From: Pseudomonas oryzihabitans
GTDB taxonomy: Bacteria; Pseudomonadota; Gammaproteobacteria; Pseudomonadales; Pseudomonadaceae
Assembly (NCBI RefSeq): GCF_006384975.1
Contig: NZ_CP021645.1
Coordinates: forward strand, 372,001 to 436,000
Direction: 5' to 3'
Length of the DNA stretch: 64,000 bases
Shown: one piece after another, positions 7,352 through 14,025 of the stretch
Layout: each line of letters begins with the position of its first letter
How positions within the stretch are numbered: the first letter of the stretch is position 1
The notes under the pieces: model-generated
Told to the model about the DNA's origin: nothing
Database searches by the model: none
Seen by the model: the letters and a program-made list of their open reading frames with translations, nothing else
Position numbers and translations under genes: made by a program

Positions 7352-7558
7352 CTAGAAGGGTAGGAGTTCCTGGCGCATGATGCTGATGTCGGCAGGTGCC
7401 TGGATACCGACCTGTACCCGCTCCCCCTGGACCTTGATGATGCGGATGTTGATGCCGCCATTGAACAGCTGATCCAGCACCTGTTCCTCATCAGCACCTG
7501 GTTTCAGGGATAGATTGATGATTTCGTTGGTGCGGCGCGTCAAGACCAGATAAGACAT
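7352..7558 (-). CDS. rsmF: CsrA-family RNA-binding regulator, RsmF/RsmN-like
   Basis: A 68-residue CsrA-family protein. It opens like CsrA (Y-L-V-L-T-R-R) and ends with V-G-I-Q-A-P-A-D-I-S-I-M-R-Q-E, the conserved G-I-x-A-P-x-x-x-x-x-x-R-x-E block with the RNA-contacting arginine. Between beta-2 and the later strands it has an inserted helix (A-D-E-E-Q-V-L-D-Q-L). This inserted helix is the hallmark of Pseudomonas RsmF/RsmN as opposed to RsmA/RsmE. I use the third in-frame ATG (7558), which aligns with family starts and has AGGG 6 bases upstream; ATGs at 7573 and 7564 are alternatives. It should bind GGA-containing mRNA leaders and repress translation. Confidence 0.85.
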   Translation of the reverse strand: MSYLVLTRRTNEIINLSLKPGADEEQVLDQLFNGGINIRIIKVQGERVQVGIQAPADISIMRQELLPF

Positions 7559-7638
7559 GAGCATCCCTGCCATGATTTCAAGGTTCAGATGATAGCCAGT
7601 TCTGCTGAGTATGAGAACAAGTCGGCAGATTATTCGCT

Positions 7639-7911
7639 CTAGGACAGGAATCTCCGCCTATTCAGCCGCCGCTGCCGGGGTTTCAGTTGCCAACGCCGGA
7701 TGACGAAACCCAGCAAGCCGGCAGCAATCGTCAGCAGATTCACCCGATCGGTAGGACCGCTGCCGTGATAGCCCGCGACAAATGCAACCAGGGTGGCGAG
7801 TGCCCACATCGAGATGGCTGACGCAATAGCGACGGCCATCTCATTCAAGTCCGAAGCCGGTGCTCGCCTCGCGGCCGGGAGCGCTTCGTTTTCGTAGTCT
7901 TCTTCAGGCAT
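7639..7911 (-). CDS. Small inner-membrane protein, 90 residues
   Basis: A 90-residue protein with an acidic N-terminus, two hydrophobic segments (about residues 27-47 and 57-72) and a strongly basic C-terminus (R-R-W-Q-L-K-P-R-Q-R-R-L-N-R-R-R). The positive-inside rule puts the tail in the cytoplasm. GGAG lies 6 bases upstream of ATG. No family recognised. It is divergent from the catalase gene across a 260-bp spacer. Confidence 0.6.
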   Translation of the reverse strand: MPEEDYENEALPAARRAPASDLNEMAVAIASAISMWALATLVAFVAGYHGSGPTDRVNLLTIAAGLLGFVIRRWQLKPRQRRLNRRRFLS

Positions 7912-7961
7912 GGGGAGCTCCGGCGTGCGTCTTGTTTGAGATTATCGCCAAGTGTCTTATC

Positions 7962-7979
7962 GACTGCTTATGAGCAGTC
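7962..7979. promoter_or_regulatory. Palindrome upstream of the catalase gene
   Basis: GACTGCT (7962-7968) and AGCAGTC (7973-7979) are perfect inverted arms with a 4-base spacer, in the 260-bp space between two divergent genes. No T tract follows, so an operator is more likely than a terminator. The binding protein is unknown; it does not look like an OxyR site. Confidence 0.35.
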
Positions 7980-8171
7980 TGGATGGGAGCGATAGCGCGA
8001 TCAGCAATTTTTTCCGCCGAACGGACCAGAGGTACTCGCTAGAGCCATGGATGGTCAGCGGAAGCGGTCGAGGCGCCGTTTCGTTGTATGACAGCTCGTC
8101 TGACGGCGGACAACTGCTGAAGAAAAGGATCGGTCACTCCTGTGTTCGACGTGAACAGCCTGGAGACCATC

Positions 8172-9758
8172 ATGAGCGACGACAAGATCACTCTCACTAC
8201 CCGCCAGGGCCACCCGGTACGGGATAATCAGAGCCTGAGAAGCGTAGGGGAGCGCGGCCCGGCGACGCTGGAAAACTATCAGTTCATCGAGAAGATCACC
8301 CACTTCGACCGGGAGCGGGTACCCGAACGGGTCGTGCATGCCCGAGGAACCGCCGCCCATGGTTGGTTCGAGGCCTACGGCACCATCGGCGACGAGCCGG
8401 CCAGCCGCTATACCTGCGCCAAGGTGCTGACCAAGACCGGCGTGAAGACACCGGTCTTCCTGCGCTTTTCCACGGTGATCGGCGCCAAGGAATCCCCCGA
8501 GACCGCGCGGGATCCCCGCGGCTTCGCGATCAAGTTCTATACCGAAGACGGCAACTGGGATCTGGTGGGCAATAACCTGAAGGTGTTCTTCATCCGTGAT
8601 GCCATCAAGTTTCCCGACATGATCCATGCCTTCAAGCCCGATCCCATCACCAACCGCCAGGAACCATGGCGCTTCTACGACTTCGTCCAGCACCATCCAG
8701 AAGCCCTGCACATGGTGACCTGGGTGAAGAGCCCCTGGGGTATCCCCGCGGACTACCGGCACATGCAGGGATCGAGTGTGAATACCTACAAGCTGGTCAA
8801 CGACCAGGGTGTGGCAGTGCTGTGCAAGTTTTCCTTCGAGCCCAAGCAGGGCATCAAGAATCTCACCAGCGAGAAGGCGGCCGACATCCAGAAGTACGAC
8901 GTGGGCCATGCCACCCGAGATCTCTACGACGCCATCGACCGCGGCGACTACCCCGAATGGGAGATGTGCGTGCAAATCATGACGGATGAGGCGCACGACG
9001 AGTTGCCCTTCGATCCTTTGGATGACACCAAGCGTTGGCCCGAGGATCAGTTTCCCCTGCTGCCAGTGGGTCGGCTGGTGCTGGATCGCAATCCCTCGAA
9101 TGTCTTCGCCGAAACCGAGCAGGCGGCCTTCGGGACAGGGGTCCTGGTGGAAGGGATCGACTTTTCCGACGACAAGATGCTGCAGGGGCGGACGCTGTCC
9201 TATTCCGATACCCAGCGCTATCGGGTCGGTGCCAATTACCTGCAGTTGCCGATCAATGCGCCCAAGTGCCCCTATGCGACCAATCAGCGCGATGGCCAGA
9301 TGGCCCTGCAGGTGGATCGCAGCGGCAGCAATCCCCATGTCAATTACGAGCCGAGTTCCGAGGGCGGCTTGAGCGAGGCACCGCGACCGCAACACGAGTA
9401 TCGCCAGTGGATCGAGGGACACCTGGGCCGCTATCAGTCGCGCAAGACCGCGGCGGACTATCAGCAGACCGGCGCGCGCTACCGTTCCTTCGAGGAGTGG
9501 GAGCGAGACGACCTCATCGCCAATCTGGTCGCCGATATGCGGGCGTGTCCCGAGAACATCCAGCTGCGGATGGTCTGGCACTTCTGGCACTGCGATCCGG
9601 ATTATGGAACCCGTGTGGCTAAAGGCGCCGGCATCGACCTGGAAAAGGCCAAGGCCTTGCCGAATCTACCGGGGCATCCAGCGCCCAACGAAGATGTGCC
9701 GGTCGCGACCTACCAGGGCGGTGAGCGGGAGGCGCCGAAGCCTGGACAGCCTGCCTAA
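8172..9758 (+). CDS. Monofunctional haem catalase
   Basis: A 528-residue haem catalase that converts hydrogen peroxide to water and oxygen. The catalytic histidine is H56 in V-V-H-A-R-G, the active-site asparagine lies in G-N-N (134-135) before the V-F-F-I-R-D stretch, and the haem-ligand tyrosine is Y344 in S-Y-S-D-T-Q-R-Y. Length fits small-subunit catalases rather than the 700-residue large class. No signal peptide is seen, so it should be cytoplasmic. ATG at 8172 is chosen because GGAG lies 6 bases before it; an upstream in-frame ATG at 8142 lacks one. It appears to be a single-gene unit convergent with rmlD. Confidence 0.95.
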   Translation: MSDDKITLTTRQGHPVRDNQSLRSVGERGPATLENYQFIEKITHFDRERVPERVVHARGTAAHGWFEAYGTIGDEPASRYTCAKVLTKTGVKTPVFLRFSTVIGAKESPETARDPRGFAIKFYTEDGNWDLVGNNLKVFFIRDAIKFPDMIHAFKPDPITNRQEPWRFYDFVQHHPEALHMVTWVKSPWGIPADYRHMQGSSVNTYKLVNDQGVAVLCKFSFEPKQGIKNLTSEKAADIQKYDVGHATRDLYDAIDRGDYPEWEMCVQIMTDEAHDELPFDPLDDTKRWPEDQFPLLPVGRLVLDRNPSNVFAETEQAAFGTGVLVEGIDFSDDKMLQGRTLSYSDTQRYRVGANYLQLPINAPKCPYATNQRDGQMALQVDRSGSNPHVNYEPSSEGGLSEAPRPQHEYRQWIEGHLGRYQSRKTAADYQQTGARYRSFEEWERDDLIANLVADMRACPENIQLRMVWHFWHCDPDYGTRVAKGAGIDLEKAKALPNLPGHPAPNEDVPVATYQGGEREAPKPGQPA

Positions 9759-9811
9759 CCTGACGGCGACCCGACGGACAGGCGCCGTCGGCAGCGCCTT
9801 GATCAGCGCGG

Positions 9812-10687
9812 CTATTCGTCCCGTTCGAAGAGCATCCAGCAGCGGTCGAAATCCTCGCGCCAGTCGGGCAGGGCGAATGGCAGCACCGCCTGGGCCTTGC
9901 TGCAATCAAGCCGGGAATAGAGCGGTCGGGTGGCCGGGGTAGGATAGTTGCGCGTGGTGGTCGGATAGAGGCGGGCGCGCAATTCGCCACGGTTGGCCAG
10001 GCATTCGGCGATGGCTTCGGCGAAGCCGTACCAGGAGGTCTGGCCGGCATTGGTCAGGTGGTACAGACCGCCCAGTTCAGGCTGTTCGGTGAGGCGCTCG
10101 ACCAGGTGACGAGTCGCCCGGGCGATCGTCGGTGCCCAGGTCGGAGCGCCTTGCTGATCGTCTACCACATGCAGTTCGTCACGCTCCGCGAGCAGGCGGC
10201 GCATGGTGTTGAAGAAGCACTGGCCATCGTGGGAGTAGACCCAGGAGGTGCGCAGGACCAGGGCGCGGCCACCGCTGGCCAGTACCGCTTGCTCGCCGGC
10301 CAGCTTGGAACGTCCATAGACGCTCAGCGGCGCTGGGGCGCAGCCTTCGGTATAGGGCTGGCGACCCGTGCCGTCGAAAACGTAATCGGTGGAGTAGTGG
10401 ACGAAGGGGATGCCACGGTCACGTGCCCACTCGGCCAGGATCCACGGCGCCTCGGTGTTAATCGCGGTGGCGGTCTCGGCGTCGTCCTCGGCCTGATCGA
10501 CCGCGGTATAGGCCGCCGCATTGATGATGAGATCGGCAGTGAGAGTTTCGAGCGCCGCGCGCAAATGGGAGGTCTTGGCGAGATCCAGCTCCGCCTGACC
10601 GATGACGGTGAGCCTATGGGTACTGGCGAACTCGCGCTGCAAGGCACGCGAAACCTGGCCGGAACGGCCGATGATCACAATATTCAT
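9812..10687 (-). CDS. rmlD: dTDP-4-dehydrorhamnose reductase (RmlD)
   Basis: A 291-residue RmlD-family reductase, the last step of dTDP-L-rhamnose synthesis. The NAD(P)-binding loop is G-R-S-G-Q-V at 7-12. The family motifs N-A-A-A-Y-T-A-V-D-x-A-E, S-T-D-Y-V-F-D-G and catalytic Y-G-R-S-K are all present. The upstream frame extends to 10786, but homologues start at the M-N-I-V-I-I methionine used here. The gene stands alone; rmlB, rmlA and rmlC are not nearby, although they are normally clustered with it. It may be a second copy, or the partners may be elsewhere. Confidence 0.92.
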   Translation of the reverse strand: MNIVIIGRSGQVSRALQREFASTHRLTVIGQAELDLAKTSHLRAALETLTADLIINAAAYTAVDQAEDDAETATAINTEAPWILAEWARDRGIPFVHYSTDYVFDGTGRQPYTEGCAPAPLSVYGRSKLAGEQAVLASGGRALVLRTSWVYSHDGQCFFNTMRRLLAERDELHVVDDQQGAPTWAPTIARATRHLVERLTEQPELGGLYHLTNAGQTSWYGFAEAIAECLANRGELRARLYPTTTRNYPTPATRPLYSRLDCSKAQAVLPFALPDWREDFDRCWMLFERDE

Positions 10688-10936
10688 GAAACCATACCTG
10701 GGCGCCTGGCTACGAAGGCGCACGTCCTGAAAATCGATTCCTGAAAAGCCCAAGGCTTTTCCCACACGAAAGCCAACCAGCCGCACGGGGCGACAAGCTT
10801 GGATTTCCGGTCATCTTTCGCGAGAAAGATGGCAGCCGCTGGCTATGGCGGAGTGAGCATCGATTGGCTGGACGAGGTGGTCATGGTGCGACTCGAAAGG
10901 GATACGCGGCTAGGACTGCCATCCATCGGCGTGAGT

Positions 10937-11794
10937 TCAGCTTGGACGGGACAGCGGTGCCAGCAGCTTGCCAAGCTCCAGACCTGTCGTCGAGGCGGTC
11001 AGCACGGCGGTATGGAGAACCTGTTCAAGTTCGCGGATGTTGCCGGGCCAGGCATAGGCGAGCAGGGCGGCTTCGTCCTGGGGCGTCAAGGCAGGCGGCG
11101 AGCGACCGAGACGCTCGGCGTGTTGCGTGACGAAATAGCGGGCGAGCGGCAGTAGATCGGCCGGACGCTCTCGCAAGGCGGGCACTGGTAGCTGCCCAGG
11201 ACTTAGCAGCCGCCAGAGTCCAGCGTCGAAATTGCCTGCCGCGACCGTACGTTCGAGGTCCACACTGGAACCGGCGACCAAGCGCACGTCCACGGCGGTA
11301 CGCTGGTTGCTCCCTTCGCGCAGGATGCTGCCGTCTTGTAGAACCTGGGCCAGCTCCTGCTGAAAGGCAAGCGGCAGATCGGCGATTTCATCGAGATAAA
11401 GGGTGCCGTGCTGGGCCGTACCGAACCAACCCATGCGACTACCCGAGGTACCCGCGTAGGCGCGGGGCAGATAGCCGAACAATTCGGCACCGGCATGGCG
11501 CCGGCTCAGCGAGGTGCAACTGAGGCTGCTGAACAGGCCGGAACGGCCACTGCGCTCGTGGAGGCGCCGGGCCAATAGCTCCCGGCCGGTGCCCCATTCG
11601 CCGGAAAGCAGGACGGGGTAGGGATGAGGGGCGAATTCATCGAGCTGGTCGAGCAACTGGCGTGAACGGGGATCGGCGAAGGCCAGCGCCTTGGCGCGAA
11701 TGGTGAGGGTGTTCTGCTGATCCGCAGGTACGATCAGCAGATCATGGGAAAGGGTAGGCATGGTGACGTCACAGGCTGGCAAGGCGCCCAGCAT
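10937..11794 (-). CDS. Sigma54-activator-like AAA+ protein with degenerate core and no DNA-binding domain
   Basis: A 285-residue protein clearly derived from the AAA+ domain of sigma54-dependent activators. It resembles the SfnR protein at 25584 (shared F-A-D-P-R-S-R start). Key parts have changed: Walker A reads G-E-W-G-T-G-R-E (65-72), with Arg in place of the catalytic Lys, and the sigma54-contacting G-A-F-T-G-A loop is replaced by R-A-Y-A-G-T (111-116). Walker B (L-D-E-I-A-D-L-P) and the W-P-G-N-I-R-E-L-E segment remain. The protein stops there, without the usual C-terminal HTH. It probably cannot drive sigma54 polymerase and might act as a decoy or be decaying. ATG at 11761 is an alternative start; neither has a good ribosome site. 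Confidence 0.75.
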   Translation of the reverse strand: MLGALPACDVTMPTLSHDLLIVPADQQNTLTIRAKALAFADPRSRQLLDQLDEFAPHPYPVLLSGEWGTGRELLARRLHERSGRSGLFSSLSCTSLSRRHAGAELFGYLPRAYAGTSGSRMGWFGTAQHGTLYLDEIADLPLAFQQELAQVLQDGSILREGSNQRTAVDVRLVAGSSVDLERTVAAGNFDAGLWRLLSPGQLPVPALRERPADLLPLARYFVTQHAERLGRSPPALTPQDEAALLAYAWPGNIRELEQVLHTAVLTASTTGLELGKLLAPLSRPS

Positions 11795-11980
11795 AAAGGC
11801 TGAGCGTTATAGCTAAAAATAAGCATTAGCTATGCTTTTAGCTGTTTTGGTTATTTTGCCGAACGTCTGTCCCTGACGGGTATCGATATAGAATTCTCCG
11901 GTTGGCCATCGGTCCGCCGACGTGTCACGGAATCTAGCAGCCCGCTGGACGGATCCACCTTGAGTACAGGAGGCTCGGCT

Positions 11981-12364
11981 TTGGCTTTTTCTCTGTTGGC
12001 AGTGATCGTTGGCGGCGCCCTGGGGTGCGTGCTGCGCTGGTTGTTCGCGTTGAAATTCAACGGGCTGTTTCCCTCGCTGCCGCTGGGTACCCTGGCGGTG
12101 AATCTCATCGGTTGCCTGGTCATTGGCGTGGCTTTGGCCTGGTTCGCCAAGGCGCCAGGACTGGACCCCGCTTGGCGTACCCTGATCACGACCGGCTTCT
12201 GCGGCGGGCTGACGACCTTCTCCAGCTTTTCCGCGGAGGTGATCACCCTGCTGCAGGACGGTAAGCCAGGCTGGGCGCTGACGGCCATGGCGGCGCATCT
12301 GGTCGGCTCTTTGCTGATGACCGCCTTGGGGTTCGCGCTGGTGAACGGGTTCTACCGCGCCTAG
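11981..12364 (+). CDS. crcB: Fluoride channel CrcB/Fluc
   Basis: A 127-residue four-helix membrane protein that exports fluoride as a dual-topology dimer. Family hallmarks are [10 protein letters not shown] near the start, [11 protein letters not shown], and the [15 protein letters not shown] segment that lines the pore. The chosen TTG at 11981 has a perfect AGGAGG 7 bases upstream and gives the family length; the longer frame from 11960 would place that site inside the gene. No fluoride riboswitch was found in the 168-bp leader. Confidence 0.93.
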   Translation: MAFSLLAVIVGGALGCVLRWLFALKFNGLFPSLPLGTLAVNLIGCLVIGVALAWFAKAPGLDPAWRTLITTGFCGGLTTFSSFSAEVITLLQDGKPGWALTAMAAHLVGSLLMTALGFALVNGFYRA

Positions 12365-12381
12365 CGCCGAGGTGAAGTTCT

Positions 12382-12774
12382 ATGGCCGTCCTCCGTACGC
12401 CCTGTCCTCCCGGTGTCTGTACCTGCGAGCGTGAGCGCGTATTGGCCGATCCGCATCTCGATGCGCGGGCGCTGCTGCTCAACCGCACGGAAGAGCAGCG
12501 GCTGCTGGCACGCTTGGAGGAGGTCGCCAGTCTCTCCGACTTGCAGCGCTTGCAGCAGCGGCTAATCGACCAACTGGGTATCCATCTCGAAATCGCCCCG
12601 GGCCTGGGGGAGGTGCGCAGCGCGCGAGGCTTGGTGATCGAGTTGCAACCCCGTCCTGGGCTGTGTCGCAAGCTGCATCAGTCGATACCGGCAGCCATTC
12701 GCCGTGGACTGACGCAACGGCCGGAGATCCTCTACGAGCTGCTCAACGCCAACGACCTGCTACGCGACGCCTGA
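12382..12774 (+). CDS. Hypothetical protein with N-terminal Cys motif
   Basis: A 130-residue soluble protein 17 bp downstream of crcB and probably co-transcribed with it. The N-terminus carries C-P-P-G-V-C-T-C-E-R, three Cys in a C-x4-C-x-C pattern that could bind a metal or an iron-sulfur cluster. A leucine-rich helical section follows (L-L-L-N-R-T-E-E-Q-R-L-L-A-R-L-E-E). GAGGTGA precedes ATG by 6 bases. I do not recognise the family. Confidence 0.65.
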   Translation: MAVLRTPCPPGVCTCERERVLADPHLDARALLLNRTEEQRLLARLEEVASLSDLQRLQQRLIDQLGIHLEIAPGLGEVRSARGLVIELQPRPGLCRKLHQSIPAAIRRGLTQRPEILYELLNANDLLRDA

Positions 12775-12786
12775 GCGGTTTCAGGC

Positions 12787-13575
12787 CTAGGTCGGCGCCG
12801 CGAAGTTAATCCAGGTAGGGGCATGGTCGCTGGTTTTCTCCTGGCCCCTTACCTAGCGATGTACGCCGGCGTCCTCCAGGTGGGGTGCCAGCGCGGGGCT
12901 CAACAGCAGATGGTCGATGCGCAGGCCCGCATTGCGCTGCCAGCGCTGCCGAAAATAGTCCCAATAGGTGTAGATCGCCTCATCCGGGTGTCTCGCGCGC
13001 AGGGCATCCAGCCAACCCTGGTCGAGCAGGCGTTGGAAACAGGCACGACTCTCGGGTTGCAGCAGGGCATCCTTGCGCCAGGACTTGGGATCGTAGATAT
13101 CGCGGTCGGTGGGCACTACATTGTAGTCACCCGCCAGCACCACGGGGTGGTCGCTTTCGAGCAAACCCTGGGCATGCTCGATGAAGCGTTCGAACCAGGC
13201 CAGCTTGTAGTCGAACTTGGGCCCCGGCCAGGGATTGCCGTTGGGTAGGTATAGGCAGGCCACGACCACGCCTTTCACCGCCGCTTCGAGATAGCGACGC
13301 TGAGGATCATCCTCCATCCCGGGTAGGCCGCGACGGATCTCCAGCGGTTGATCATCGCGCGCCAGGATGGCCACCCCATTCCAGGATGGCTGGCCATCCC
13401 AGAGCGCACCGTAGCCTGCCGCTGCGAGCTCCGCCTGAGGAAAGTCGGTCGCCTTGGCCTTGAGTTCCTGCAGGCAAACGATGTCCGGGCGCTCCCGCTC
13501 CAGCCATTGCAGCAGGATGGGCAGCCGCGCGCGGATGCCGTTGACGTTATAGGTCGCGAGAGTCAGGTCGGCCAT
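12787..13575 (-). pseudogene. xth: Exodeoxyribonuclease III (xth) interrupted by an in-frame TAG
   Basis: The frame from ATG at 13575 encodes 240 residues of an ExoIII-type AP endonuclease: N-V-N-G-I-R-A, L-Q-E-L-K (metal-binding Glu), G-D-Y-N-V-V-P, and R-I-D-H-L-L-L. It then meets TAG at 12855-12853. Reading on in the same frame gives 21 more residues, including S-D-H-A-P, before the next stop at 12787. That block is the conserved C-terminus with the catalytic histidine, and the family usually has Trp at the TAG position (TGG to TAG is one change). The truncated product would lack catalytic His and most likely be inactive. A sequencing error is the main alternative. Confidence 0.85.
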
Positions 13576-14025
13576 CTTGTGCTCCTGCAGGAAGTATCAA
13601 ACCTGACCCATCAGGCTATAACTCGGTTCCTTGTCATAATTTATGTGATGCAGTTCACTTTAATTAATGACTTACTTTTTTTGGCACCTTCGGGAACTTT
13701 TGGTCGCCTGCCGAGATTTCCGCAAAGAAAAATTGACGATGAAGATGAAATCTCTGTTTCAGTGCTTGGTTTTAGAATGACCAGTCAAGCGAGGCGACGA
13801 GTGGTAAATATAAAATATCTATAAAAATCAGTGTCTTGAAATAATATAATGTAGTAGCCAAATAGTGGCCACCTTAATAAAGCGCAGAAGTTGGCATATC
13901 GCTTGTATGGATCGATAGGCCTGGAGGCATCGCTTCGCTGCACCCTGTCAGCGAAGCCCTTCTCTCACTTCATATCGGCGAGTGTTCAAGGAGAGCGTTC
14001 ACGTGTCGATTTAGCGCAGTTGGTG
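13576..14025. other. AT-rich intergenic region upstream of the GH5 gene
   Basis: These 450 bases contain an AT-rich core at about 13636-13880, unlike the GC-rich flanks, and no convincing gene. The AT-rich part is a likely promoter and regulator-binding region for the secreted GH5 protein downstream. An open frame runs into the GH5 gene from 13891, but it has no ribosome site and does not look like protein. I see no clear sigma70 or sigma54 boxes. Confidence 0.4.

Noticed and set aside
8055..9590. Long open frame antisense to catalase (511 codons)
   Set aside because: A shadow of GC-rich codon use in catalase; the catalase frame has all family motifs and a ribosome site.
11813..11980. Fluoride riboswitch expected upstream of crcB
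   Set aside because: I looked for the conserved GAUGG and CUGAUGA-type blocks and did not find them.
12853..12855. TAG in xth as a recoded (readthrough) codon
   Set aside because: TAG ends normal genes in this window (such as rnz and the first receptor gene), and no readthrough signal is visible; a nonsense change or sequencing error is simpler.
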